NCBI GenBank assembly: GCA_023375785.1 | Contig: SZWC01004765.1 | Span: 6,227-43,726, forward strand | Length of the DNA: 37,500 nucleotides | Direction of reading: 5' to 3' | DNA from: Penium margaritaceum | Lineage: Eukaryota > Streptophyta > Zygnematophyceae > Desmidiales > Peniaceae | In this document: positions 9,701 through 19,223 of the stretch, in pieces | Layout: the number at the start of each line of letters is the position of its first letter | Position numbering within the stretch: position 1 is the first letter of the stretch | Notes under the pieces: model-generated | The model's database searches: none | What the model was told of the DNA's origin: nothing | The model's input: only the letters and a program-made list of their open reading frames with translations | Translations under genes and position numbers: made by a program

Positions 9701-11458
9701 CGAGTGGTCACAGTAAATTGTACAGGTAGACAGGAACGTCACAAATCACAATATCGACTTCGGTCATCGTTCGATCGAGTTTTTGGGTCACATCATCAAC
9801 GATGGACAGATCACCATGGATCTGAAAAATGAGGCAGTAGTGAATGATTGGGTGACGCTGCCCAACGTTTGAAAACTTGAAGGTTTTCTTTTGAGATATT
9901 GCAATTACTACCAGCGATTTGTGCGGGAATACACGTGACTATCAGTGCCTCTCTTTGACCTGTTTCAAAAAGAAAATGAGTGGCGGTAGGAAGACAGTGA
10001 ACAAGAAGCTTTCATCGCTTTGCGGGACGCTTAAACCACAACGCCAACCTTACAATTAGTAGATCAAAGGGTCGACTGCGTCATGGCTACAGATGCATTA
10101 GACTGAGCCATTGTCACAATTCTTATGCAAGATCACGGCAACGGAGAACAATCATTCGCCTTAGTGTCTCGAAAACTACGAGGATCAAAACTCAACTACG
10201 CAGTCCACAAAAAAGAGATGATGGCAAATGTGAACGCGTTCAAGACATGGTGATGCTATCTGGAGTGTCGCTGATGCATCGTTCACACCGTCCACCACAT
10301 GTTGAATCATTTGAAGATGTGATTGAATGTCAGCCGACTTCAAACCTGATGGATGGAATTCCTTGAGTCCGGGTTCCACTACGAAATCGAGAACTGACCA
10401 CGCAAAACCAATCCAGAAAATGCATTGAGCCGCTGACCAGATTTAATGGCTGACATGGCAACCCTACAACTATTGCGAGACCCCAACCTTGAGCAATTGT
10501 TCCCACGAGGCTATGACCAGCACTGCTGATATGATGCAACCAAATTCTAGTGCGACGCACCCTACTGGCGACGACGCTTTACTCGCCAGGTGGTCAATCC
10601 CCCAAACGATGAACTTGGCCGAATGCTTCTCGAAGAATGCCACGACATTGGTCCAAGTGGACACTTTGGAGACAAAAAGGCACACAAGAAGCTGGCGAAA
10701 AGCAATTGGTGGGACAAGATGCAATCCAACGTGGCCAACTTCTACAAAACCTGCGACACAAGACAACGGTAGAAATCACGTCGAACAAGGCCACCTGGAC
10801 TTTTGCAACCGCTCCCTATTCCGACACAACGATGGGCAAACATCTCTATGGACTTTGTCACTGGATTACTAGTCGCACCCAAGGGGAATGACGCCATCCT
10901 CGTGGTCGCCAAAGTTTTCTAAAATGTCCAACTTTATCCCAACAACAACCATCGTCACCACCGAGGGAACAGCACAGTTGCTTCAAAACAACATTGTACG
11001 GCAACACAGCGTACCAAGAACCATCATAAGTGATAGAGACGATCCATTCACCAGCCGATTTTGGCACGAAATGATGAATTGCTACTAAAGTATAATTCAA
11101 CTCTTGACGCTGTTTCATCCCCAAACCGGCAGTCAAAACCGAGCAGACAAATTAGAAGCTTGAACAAATGCCTCGTATGTTATGCACACCATATGGGAAG
11201 AATTGCGCACACAAATTCCCGACTACCGAAATTGCATGTAATTCGGCAGTTTCTACCCCAATAGGTAAAATCCCACTTGAGGTGGTGAATGGCAATGTTC
11301 CGGCCAAACCACCTGGACCACAAAGCCGCAGCAACATTTTCGTGGTTAATTCTCAACGCCGATATTTCACCACCAGCTGGGAGGAAACACGGCAGACCCT
11401 CGCGAAGACACAAGTAGCGATGAAGCGGGCACTTGAACGACATCGCAACGACAAAATC
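9700..11458 (+). pseudogene. Old Ty3/gypsy pol, 5' part (RT end, RNase H, integrase)
   Basis: Order and motifs are those of a gypsy pol. The end of reverse transcriptase has IEFLGHIINDG near 9775. RNase H begins with VMATDALD near 10080 and continues to SRKLRGSKLNYAVHKKEMM. The integrase zinc region has GHFGDKKAHKKL near 10655 and CDTRQ, where the last Cys is replaced by Arg. The core has ISMDFVTGL near 10845, ISDRDDPFTSRFWHE near 11025 and HPQTGSQNRADK near 11115; at the expected Glu there is Asn. Many in-frame stops are present. The reverse transcriptase core, protease, gag and 5' LTR are absent. The frame is cut at 11458 by the insertion and resumes at 28734, where the C-terminal integrase and chromodomain lie. 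Confidence 0.85.
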
Positions 11459-12122
11459 TGTTGGTTTGTGTGGCTTCCACCCGTCACGAAAGACACCATT
11501 AGTTTACCGATGTACCCACATTTGGGGTATATGGCAGAGGAGGACGTGATGACACGACGGGCCACCGGACTGCACCGAGACTTCTCCAGCACCTACAACA
11601 ACACCGAGACGCGGCCGATACGTTCCGGCAACCATGTGGGCTTGTTAGGAGGTAGGAAAGTTTTCTCGGTGGGTTGAGACCTGCGCACCCGGTGGAATGT
11701 ACCGGTGCAACGAGGAGACCCGATGGCTGTTGTGGGGCTTCCGATGTTCGGAAAGCCGTCTGTGATGTCTGGACGTTGAGTCCGAGAATTTTTGGCACTG
11801 CTCATATTTTCTCGGTGGTCCAGATCCGGGTACTCAGAGAGCTGTTCCGGTGCCTCGAGGAGACCACCTTTGTTGCTGTCATGGTGTATGTAGTGTGTTC
11901 TCCCTGTTGACTCATTTTGGTTCAGCACGGGTGACGGGGCCTGGTGCGATTAGCTGCCGGCTCCCCTATATAAGCCCGCTAGGGGCTCATTTGTAAACTC
12001 TCCTTGTTCTTTATATTCAGTATTCCAGACTTAGCCAAATTCTTGCCGTCTTGCATCGCACTCACACACAGAGCTCATGTTCATTTTTCCATGGGCCTGC
12101 ATACCCTAATTTATTTCCATTT
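11459..12122 (+). mobile_element. 5' LTR of the pol-less outer element
   Basis: Matches 28059-28728 from TGTTGGTTTG at the start to TTCCATTT at the end, then diverges. It is preceded by AAATC (11454-11458), and the same five bases follow the other LTR (28729-28733), giving a 5-bp target duplication. A TATA box (CTATATAAG, 11965-11974) lies about 150 bp before the end. Two copies of the GGTC..GAGACC motif lie at 11671-11720 and 11817-11865. The LTR starts with TG but ends in TTT, not CA. Confidence 0.9.
11965..11974 (+). promoter_or_regulatory. TATA box in the 5' LTR
   Basis: CTATATAAG, conserved in the other LTR at 28572-28580. Expected to drive element transcription, with the start about 25-30 bp downstream. 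Confidence 0.75.
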
Positions 12123-12134
12123 TGGTATCAGAGC
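12123..12134 (+). promoter_or_regulatory. Primer-binding site of the outer element
   Basis: TGGTATCAGAGC, the classic plant LTR-retrotransposon site complementary to initiator Met tRNA. It directly abuts the LTR end. Confidence 0.9.
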
Positions 12135-13326
12135 GTAGGGGGGCGTGTGAGCAGCAGAAGCAGCAACAGTGGGCGAAACGCAAAGAGGGCACGCCACATG
12201 GCGCCACGCCGGCAGCAGCGTGAGGGAGCGTGAAGCAACTGCACGTGAACTCCACAGGGGTGGTGAGCCACGCACAGCAGCACTAGCGACTGCGGCTACA
12301 ATAGTAAAAGCAACAGCAGCAGCAGCCACTGGAGCAACCACGACAGTAGTAGTAGCGTGTAGCAAAAATAGAAACAGCAGCAACAACAGCAGCAGCAACG
12401 GCAAAAGCAGTTGTAGCACTGCATCAGCCGCTGCATCAGCAGCGTGTGCAGCAACAGTAGTAGCAGCAGTAGCCATTGCAATAGCGATGGTAGTAGCAGC
12501 AGTGTGCAACAGTGACGGCAGCAGTAGTAACATGCATCAGCAGCAGCAACGGCTATAGGAGCAAGGAGCAGCGACAACATCAGTAAGAAGCAGCAACAGC
12601 CGCAGCGGCAGCAACAAGCAGCAGCAACAGCCACGATGGCAGCAGCAAGCAGTAGCAGCAGCTGTCGCTCAGAGCAGCAGCAACAGCAGCAGTAGAAGCA
12701 GTAGCATCAGCAGCAACTATAGCAGCTGCACCTGCCGCTACAGCTGCTGCTGCCGCTGCGAGGAGGGCCTCGCAGCCCTCCTCTGAGGGGGGGCCCTCTG
12801 AGGGGGCCTGTCGGCCCCGTTTGCATCCCCTCCTCCCTTCCTCCTCTTCTCAAGGGGGCCCTCGAAGGGCCTCGCCAAGCCGCTCCGAGGGGCCCTTCGG
12901 AGGGGGCCCGTCAGCCCCGTGGGCCCCCTCGGCCCCGTTGGCCCCGTCGGCCGACCGATGGAGGGGCCGGGTTAGAGGGGCCGACAGGACCCCCCCCCCC
13001 TCTTGCTCCCTCCTCCCCCCACACCCACTCGCTCACTCGCTCACTCAGCGAGCGAGCAAGTGAGCGTGCACGAGAGGGAGGGCCGGACGAGCTGGACACC
13101 CCCCCCCCTTATTTTCTCTGTTTTCCCACCTTAGGGGCAATTGAGAAAAAGGGGGGGAGAAACAAAAAATATGAAAAGGGGTACGCTTGAAAGCGAGTGA
13201 AGAAAAGGAGAAAAAAAAAGGCGAAGGCTTAAGGCGAGCAGAGGGGAGAACTAGAAGGAAAAAAAGGGTGGAGAGTGAGGGAAAAAGAAGAAAAAAGAAA
13301 CACAAAAAGGGGCCTGAGGGCTAGAG
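12135..13326 (+). other. Leader of the outer element: CAG-rich, then GC-rich and purine-rich
   Basis: Three compositional blocks are visible. 12290-12750 is dominated by interrupted CAG/GCA triplets. 12760-12990 is dominated by GGGCCC, GAGGGG and GGCCCCGT words with several self-complementary stretches. 13130-13320 is purine-rich. An inverted repeat of CACTCGCTC and GAGCGAG words lies at 13026-13068. Frames through the CAG block encode Ala/Gln/Ser runs and are not called as genes. The region is cut at 13326 by the copia insertion, and the element continues at 19224. Confidence 0.7.
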
Positions 13327-14056
13327 TGTTGACATGGTGTGCCCCTTGCCATGAGTGCCGTTGATCGTACTCCCTGGTTCGACCACTGAGAGTGGTCAAA
13401 CACCTGATCTGACTTTAGATTTGGATTCCTTGGATTTTTCCATGCAGGATCGAGCTTTGAATCGCTCAATTTGAGTGAGTATTCAGAAAGTTAGCCTAGC
13501 TCGAAAATCGGGTGTTGGGCGTGTGGAATCTGGCACCCGCCATAGTTGGCGGGATAATCCACCGCCATTGATCCTATTTCGTCTCCAATGAGCTCCAAAG
13601 GCACATGGGCCATGAAGGAATGAATGTGGATGGTCCCCTGGACCAAGGCATGTCCCTCCCCACGTTGGGATGACAGGAAGGGCGCTTCGACAAGGCCACC
13701 GTCGAAGCGCCTCCCATCGCTCCCGTTCGTGGGCATGGTGGACAGCTCGGCTCCACCAAGGGTTACTTCAACGGCCGTAGCAGGGGCTCTACTGCTCCTA
13801 TTTTGGCGTGCTTGGATGCGTTGGAAAGCTAAGATCACACGCTATAACAATCTGATGTAATCTCACTGTGCTAAGTAACAAAAACGTGTTTCGATTCAGA
13901 TCTACTGAATGCGACGTGTTCTACCCACTCACATCCGTGATCCTTGTGCTCCACACTCTTCACCATTGGTGTCTATTGGCTGCCCAAACCTTGGTAGCAT
14001 GAACCACTGAGAGCTAGGCATCCTTGAGGGTGCCTCCACACCCACTAGAGCCAACA
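13327..14056 (+). mobile_element. 5' LTR of the nested copia element
   Basis: A 730-bp LTR starting TGTTGACATGG and ending CCAACA, so the ends form the inverted TGTTG/CAACA pair. It is preceded by TAGAG (13322-13326), and the same five bases follow the 3' LTR (19219-19223), giving a 5-bp target duplication. By eye it is about 97% identical to the intact right part of the 3' LTR, pointing to a fairly recent insertion. Confidence 0.93.
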
Positions 14057-14075
14057 AAGGGTTATGGGCCCACGT
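14057..14075 (+). promoter_or_regulatory. Possible primer-binding site of the copia element
   Basis: The bases just after the LTR are AAGGGTTATGGGCCCACGT. They do not match the initiator-Met site TGGTATCAGAGC. The position is right for a primer site, but the primer tRNA is not identified. Confidence 0.3.
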
Positions 14076-15992
14076 GCCTAGACGGACCCTAGCTCTTCAA
14101 GCTTCACGCTACTGCCGCACGCCATGGCAACGACCGAGCAAGAGAGCATCAGCGCCGCCTCCAAGTTCGATGGGAACGGCTTCCCCTTGTGGAGGTCGCA
14201 GTTTGAGGTCTACCTCGATGACAAGGGCTTGCTTGAGCTGGTCAACGGTGAAAAGACCGTGCCTCCGGATACCGCGACGCCGGAGGAAGTGGACAAGTAC
14301 AAGAAGCGCAACAAGAAGGCGCTTGCATTGTTGGTGTTAGCGCTTGCACCGCCGCAGCGCGCACTGATTCAAGGATGCACGGAGGCCGCGGAGGCCTGGA
14401 AGAAACTCTACACCATCTACCAGACCACCAACCTTGCTAACCACCTCTTCGTCTTCAAGAGGCTCGTCACCCTCCGAGCCAATGAAGGCGACGACATCAT
14501 GGAGATCCTGCAGCAGATTGAGTCCCTTACTGCCGAGTGTGTAGCCACTGGATGGAAGGTTGACCCTCAGCTGCAAGCCATGATCCTCCTTCTGGCCTTG
14601 CCGGACAGTTGGAGTCCCATGATCACCGTCGTAGGCGGCTGGTCCGCAGATGAGCTGAAGTACCCGAAGGTGACTGAGTATGTCCGCAACGAATGGATGC
14701 GGCGTGGTGGGAGAGAAAGCGGGGCAACGTCAAGTTCCGCCTATGCCATCCGCCCTCAAGTTGGAAGGGGAGGCAAGAAGGGGAAGGGTGCTAACCAGGG
14801 AACCAAGAGAGGTGACAACAAGGGGGAGTGCTACAACTGTGGCAAACAGGGCCACTATGCACGCAACTGCCCCAACAAGAAGTCGGACCAGCCCGGGAAG
14901 GGCGGGAAGAAGAATACCCAAGCCATGATGGCCAGGGAGTCCACCGACTTGACAGATCCAGTCACTGTGATCGACTCCGGATCAGGCCGCCACACACAAT
15001 GCAACCGGGCGGCATTCGTCACCTATGGCGCCACCGAGCGGCGCATGACAGTGGCCAACGGAAAAACAGAGTTGGCCGCGGGCGAAGGCAATGTTCGCAT
15101 TGAGTCGGTGGTGAACGTGAAAGTCATTCCGTGCACCATTTACGACGTGCTCCACATGCCCAACTTTGGGGCAAATCTGCTGTCAGTGAGCCGCCTTACC
15201 GACAAGGGGCTCGAGGTGCTCTTCAACAAGAAGGAGGCCATCATCCGGAAGGAGGGAGATGGCGAGGTGATTGCGCGTGGCAAGAGGGAGGAGGACCTCT
15301 ACCTTCTTCGCACCAAGGTCCTTGCCGATGCGGTAAGGACTGATGCCGTCAACCTCGTGACGAAGGATGAAGGAAACCTGGACATGTGGCACCGTCGCCT
15401 ATGTCACATCGCTCCCTCAACTGTGAGGGAATTGGCGAAGAAGGAAGTGGTGCGGGGCCTTGAGGTCAAGGGCCTCGATGCAGCCAGGAATGCCGTGTGC
15501 GAGCCATGCGTGGTGGGCAAGGCGACACGGCAGCCGTTTGATGGCAAAGGGACGCGTGCATCGACGAAGTTCGAGGTGGTGCACACGGATGTGTGCGGAC
15601 CGTACGAGCCCTCCATTGGAGGGGCTCTCTACTTCGTCACCTTCATCGATGACCACAGCCGCAACCTCTACCTCTACATCATCAAGAGGAAGAGCGACGT
15701 CTTGTCATGCATGCAGGAATTCGTGGCGGCTGTGGAGCGGCAAACGGAGTTGAAGGTGAAGGCGTTCCGGAGCGACAACGGCGGCAAGTACGAGGGCTGC
15801 TCGACATGGATGAAGAGCAAGGGGATCGCGTGGCACAAAACTACGCCACACTCTCCGCAGCAGAACGGTGTCGCCGGGAGGGCAAACCGCACCATCCTCA
15901 ACGTGGTCCGGTTAATGTTGAGCGATGTCGGCCTCGCGCAGCGGTACTGGGGCGAGGCGGCACGGACTGCGGCGTACATCATGAACCTGACG

Positions 15993-16531
15993 CCGACGAA
16001 GCCGCTAAAAGACGCGGAGTCCAAGGTGTGGAAGACGCCACAAGAAGTGTGGAGCGGGAGGAAGCCAACTGTGGCACACCTCCACACTTTTGGTTGTGTT
16101 GCACATGCTGTTGTGCAGGCACGGGAGGGGCGGGGCAAGCTGGACCCGCGGACTCGCCGGTGCATCTTCGTCGGGTACGAGAGCGGGAGCAAGGCGTACC
16201 GGCTCTTCGACCCGCGGAGGCAGCAGATCGTGAAGAGTCACGACGTCACGTTTGACGAGGANCCGACGAAGCCGCTAAAAGACGCGGAGTCCAAGGTGTG
16301 GAAGACGCCACAAGAAGTGTGGAGCGGGAGGAAGCCAACTGTGGCACACCTCCACACTTTTGGTTGTGTTGCACATGCTGTTGTGCAGGCACGGGAGGGG
16401 CGGGGCAAGCTGGACCCGCGGACTCGCCGGTGCATCTTCGTCGGGTACGAGAGCGGGAGCAAGGCGTACCGGCTCCTTGACCCGCGGAGGCAGCAGATCG
16501 TGAAGAGTCACGACGTCACGTTTGACGAGGA
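15993..16531 (+). repeat. 269-bp direct duplication separated by a single N
   Basis: 15993-16261 and 16263-16531 appear identical except for two bases (TCTTC versus TCCTT near 16204 and 16474). The N at 16262 lies exactly between them. The block encodes the integrase C-terminal part from PTKPLKDAES to VTFDE. Removing one copy plus the N takes out 90 codons and gives a normal copia layout, so this is most likely an unmerged assembly overlap. Confidence 0.9.
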
Positions 16532-16826
16532 GAGTCGTTGGACGGACAAGGACGCGGGTCTCTCCAAGCGGGGGCAGTGTCTGCCACTCCTCGAGGGGGG
16601 GACGCCGGAGGACGCAAAAGAGGGTGACGTCCCATCGGCTCCAACCAGCGATAACCATCCGGTGGATGGGGGAGCGGCTGATTTGCATTCAGCCGAGTCG
16701 GACAATGAGTCTCAAGCGCCGGCAGCAGTGGAGGTGAATGAGGAGGCGGGGAGTGAGCTCGCATCTCCACGGTCCCCGAGAGAGGGGGAGCAGGTCAGCG
16801 GTATAAGTGGCGACGCGAGAGGGCGG

Positions 16827-16850
16827 CAGCAGCAGCAGCAGCAGCAGTAG
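16827..16850 (+). repeat. (CAG)n tract ending in TAG
   Basis: Seven CAG codons followed by TAG and more CAG. The TAG is a single C-to-T change in the Gln run and ends the first open frame of the polyprotein. Confidence 0.9.
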
Positions 16851-18225
16851 CAGCAGCCTCAACAACAGCAGTCCCAGAGAAGCGGACTCACAAGAAGGAC
16901 GGCAAAATGGTACGATGCCGCGTAGGGCACCTGGACTGGGTTTTCTCGAGCGTTCTTTGCACAAGAGGAGCCCAAGACCGTCAAGGAGGCATTGCAGCAG
17001 AAGGATGGGGCTGAGTGGGAGGGAGCCATAAAATCTGAGCTCGCCTCCCATGAAGAGAACGGCACTTGGCAGCTGATTGATAGGCCGGAGGGCGCGAAAA
17101 TCATTGGCTCCAAGTGGATCTTCAAGAAGAAGCTCACCAAGGAGGGGAAGGTGGAGCGGTGCAAGGCGCGGCTGGTAGCAAAGGGGTACGCCCAGTGAAA
17201 AGGGGAACACTACGACGAAACCTTCGCGCCGGTGGCAAAGTTCGCCTCCATTCGCTCCATCCTCTCAGTGGCGGCGGCGCGCGACTATGAGGTCCACCAA
17301 ATGGATGTAAAAACCGCATTCCTCAACGGCGACCTGGACAAGGAGGTCTACATGGAGGTGCCGGAGGGGGTGGACGCGCCACCGGGGAAGGTGTGCCGGC
17401 TTCACAAGGTGCTCTACGGGCTGAAGCAAGCGCCACTCATGTGGTACCTGAAAATGGACGGCTTCATGGCCGAGCTTGGCTTCAAGCGCTGCGAGGTGGA
17501 CCACAGCGTGTACGTGCGAAAGCAGCCGGGATTGCACCAGATTGTGGTCCTCTACGTGGATGACCTCATCCTCGTGTCATCGGACATGGAGGAGTTGGTG
17601 AACCTGAAGCGGCAGCTGGGCGGTCGATTCAAAATGACCAACATGGGCGAGCTCGAGTACTACCTCGGCGTCGCCATCAAGAGGGACCGCAAAGCACGCA
17701 CGCTAGATATGGGGCAGGCAAAGTACGTGCAAGAGGTGCTCCCCCGCTACAACATGGAGGAGTGCAACCCCATCGGCACACCCATGACCACCACATCAGT
17801 TTCATGGGCAAGCAAGAAGCAGGATTGCTTGGCGCTGTCCAGCACCGAAGCGGAATACATCGCGCTCGCGGAAGCCGCAAAGGAGGCTGTGTGGCTGCGG
17901 CGGCTGCTAAAGGAGATTGGCGTGCCACAAAGGAAGCCGACGGTGCTCAACGTTGACAACATGAGTGCCATCAGCCTGAACCAGAACCCGGTGCTACACA
18001 GGAGGACCAAGCACATCGAGATCCGTCATCACTACGCGCGTGACTTGGTGGCGAAGGGAGATGCGGTTATTGTGCATTGTGGCACTAAGCGCATGCTCGC
18101 CGATGCCATACCATGACCAAGGCACAGCCCAAGGACAGGCACGACGCAAGCTGCATGGAGCTCGGTCTGCGCTGTGAATTTTGAAATGCTACAGGTTCCA
18201 AGGACAGGGCATCAAGGCTGCGGAG

Positions 18226-18237
18226 CAAGGGGGAGAT
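18226..18237 (+). promoter_or_regulatory. Polypurine tract of the copia element
   Basis: AAGGGGGAGAT immediately before the 3' LTR (TGTTGAC at 18238). Expected to prime plus-strand DNA synthesis. Confidence 0.85.
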
Positions 18238-19218
18238 TGTTGACATGGTGTGCCCCTTGCCATGAGTGCCGTTGATCGTACTCCCTGGTTCGACCACTGA
18301 GGAGTGGTCAAACACATGATCTGACTTTAGATTTGGATTCCTTGGATTTTTCCATGCAGGATCGAGCTTTGAATCACTCGATTTGAGTGAGTATTCAGAA
18401 AGTTAGCCTAGCCCGAAAATCGGGTGTTGGGCGTGTGGAATCTGGCACCCGCCATAGGTGGCGGGATAATCCACCGCCAGTGATCCTAGTTCGTCTCCAA
18501 TGAGCTCCAAAGGCACATGGGCCATGAAGGAATGAATGTGGATGGTCCCCTGGACCAAGGCATGCCCCTCCCCACGTTGGGATGACAGGAAGGGCGCTTC
18601 GACAGGCCACCGTCGAAGCGCCTCCCGTCNATTTGAGTGAGTATTCAGAAAGTTAGCCTAGCCCGAAAATCGGGTGTTGGGCGTGTGGAATCTGGCACCC
18701 GCCATAGTTGGCGGGATAATCCACCGCCATTGATCCTATTTCGTCTCCAATGAGCTCCAAAGGCACATGGGCCATGAAGGAATGAATGTGGATGGTCCCC
18801 TGGACCAAGGCATGTCCCTCCCCACGTTGGGATGACAGGAAGGGCGCTTCGACAAGGCCACCGTCGAAGCGCCTCCCATCGCTCCCGTTCGTGGGCATGG
18901 TGGACAGCTCGGCTCCACCAAGGGTTACTTCAACGGCCGTAGCAGGGGCTCTACTGCTTCGATTTGGGCATGCTTGGATGCGTTGGAAAGCTAAGATCAA
19001 AGGCTATAGCAATCTGATGTAATCTCATTATGCTAAGCAACAAAAACGTGTTTCGATTCAGATCTACTGAATGCGACGTGTTCTGTCCACTCACATCCGT
19101 GATCCTTGTGCTCCACACTCTTCACCATTGGTGTCTATTGGCTGCCCAAACCTTGGTAGCGTGAACCATTGAGAGCTAGGCATCCTTGAGGGTGCCTCCA
19201 CACCCACTAAAGCCAACA
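18238..19218 (+). mobile_element. 3' LTR of the nested copia element, with an internal assembly duplication
   Basis: Starts TGTTGACATGG and ends CCAACA, followed by the target duplication TAGAG (19219-19223). It is 981 bp against 730 bp for the 5' LTR because 18381-18629 is repeated at 18631-18880 on the other side of the N at 18630. The two copies differ at several sites (for example CATAGGTGG versus CATAGTTGG, and GACAGGCC versus GACAAGGCC). Collapsing them gives about 731 bp, the expected length. Confidence 0.9.
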
Positions 19219-19223
19219 TAGAG

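Larger units (their letters stand above)
14124..18116 (+). pseudogene. Ty1/copia gag-pol polyprotein, disabled
   Basis: One frame runs from the ATG at 14124 to the TGA at 18114-18116. Gag (FPLWRSQFEVYL near residue 20) is followed by a CCHC knuckle (C236-C249, CYNCGKQGHYARNC). The protease has VIDSGSGRHT (D284), and the pre-integrase domain has MWHRRLCH near residue 421. Integrase has D489 (HTDVCGP) and D551 (SDNGGKY), but the catalytic Glu is Gly (NGVAGRANRT, G585). Reverse transcriptase has MDVKTAFLNG and an intact YVDD (17553-17564). The end of RNase H has LSSTEAEYIAL. Damage comprises TAG at 16848 inside a CAG run, TAG at 16923, TGA at 17196, a 269-bp duplication around an N, and an in-frame loss of about 110 residues near 17790-17800. 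It would make particle, protease, integrase and RT if whole. Confidence 0.95.

Noticed and set aside
12111-12634. Poly-Leu, poly-Ala and poly-Cys frames on both strands
   Set aside because: Low-complexity trinucleotide repeats in the leader of the outer element; all frames are open because of the repeat.
12821-13099. Pro/Arg-rich frames in the GC block
   Set aside because: Composition artefact of GGGCCC-rich sequence, with no domain and no conserved start.
15674-16705. Minus-strand frames of 172 and 137 codons
   Set aside because: Shadows of the copia integrase; they repeat themselves because of the 269-bp duplication.
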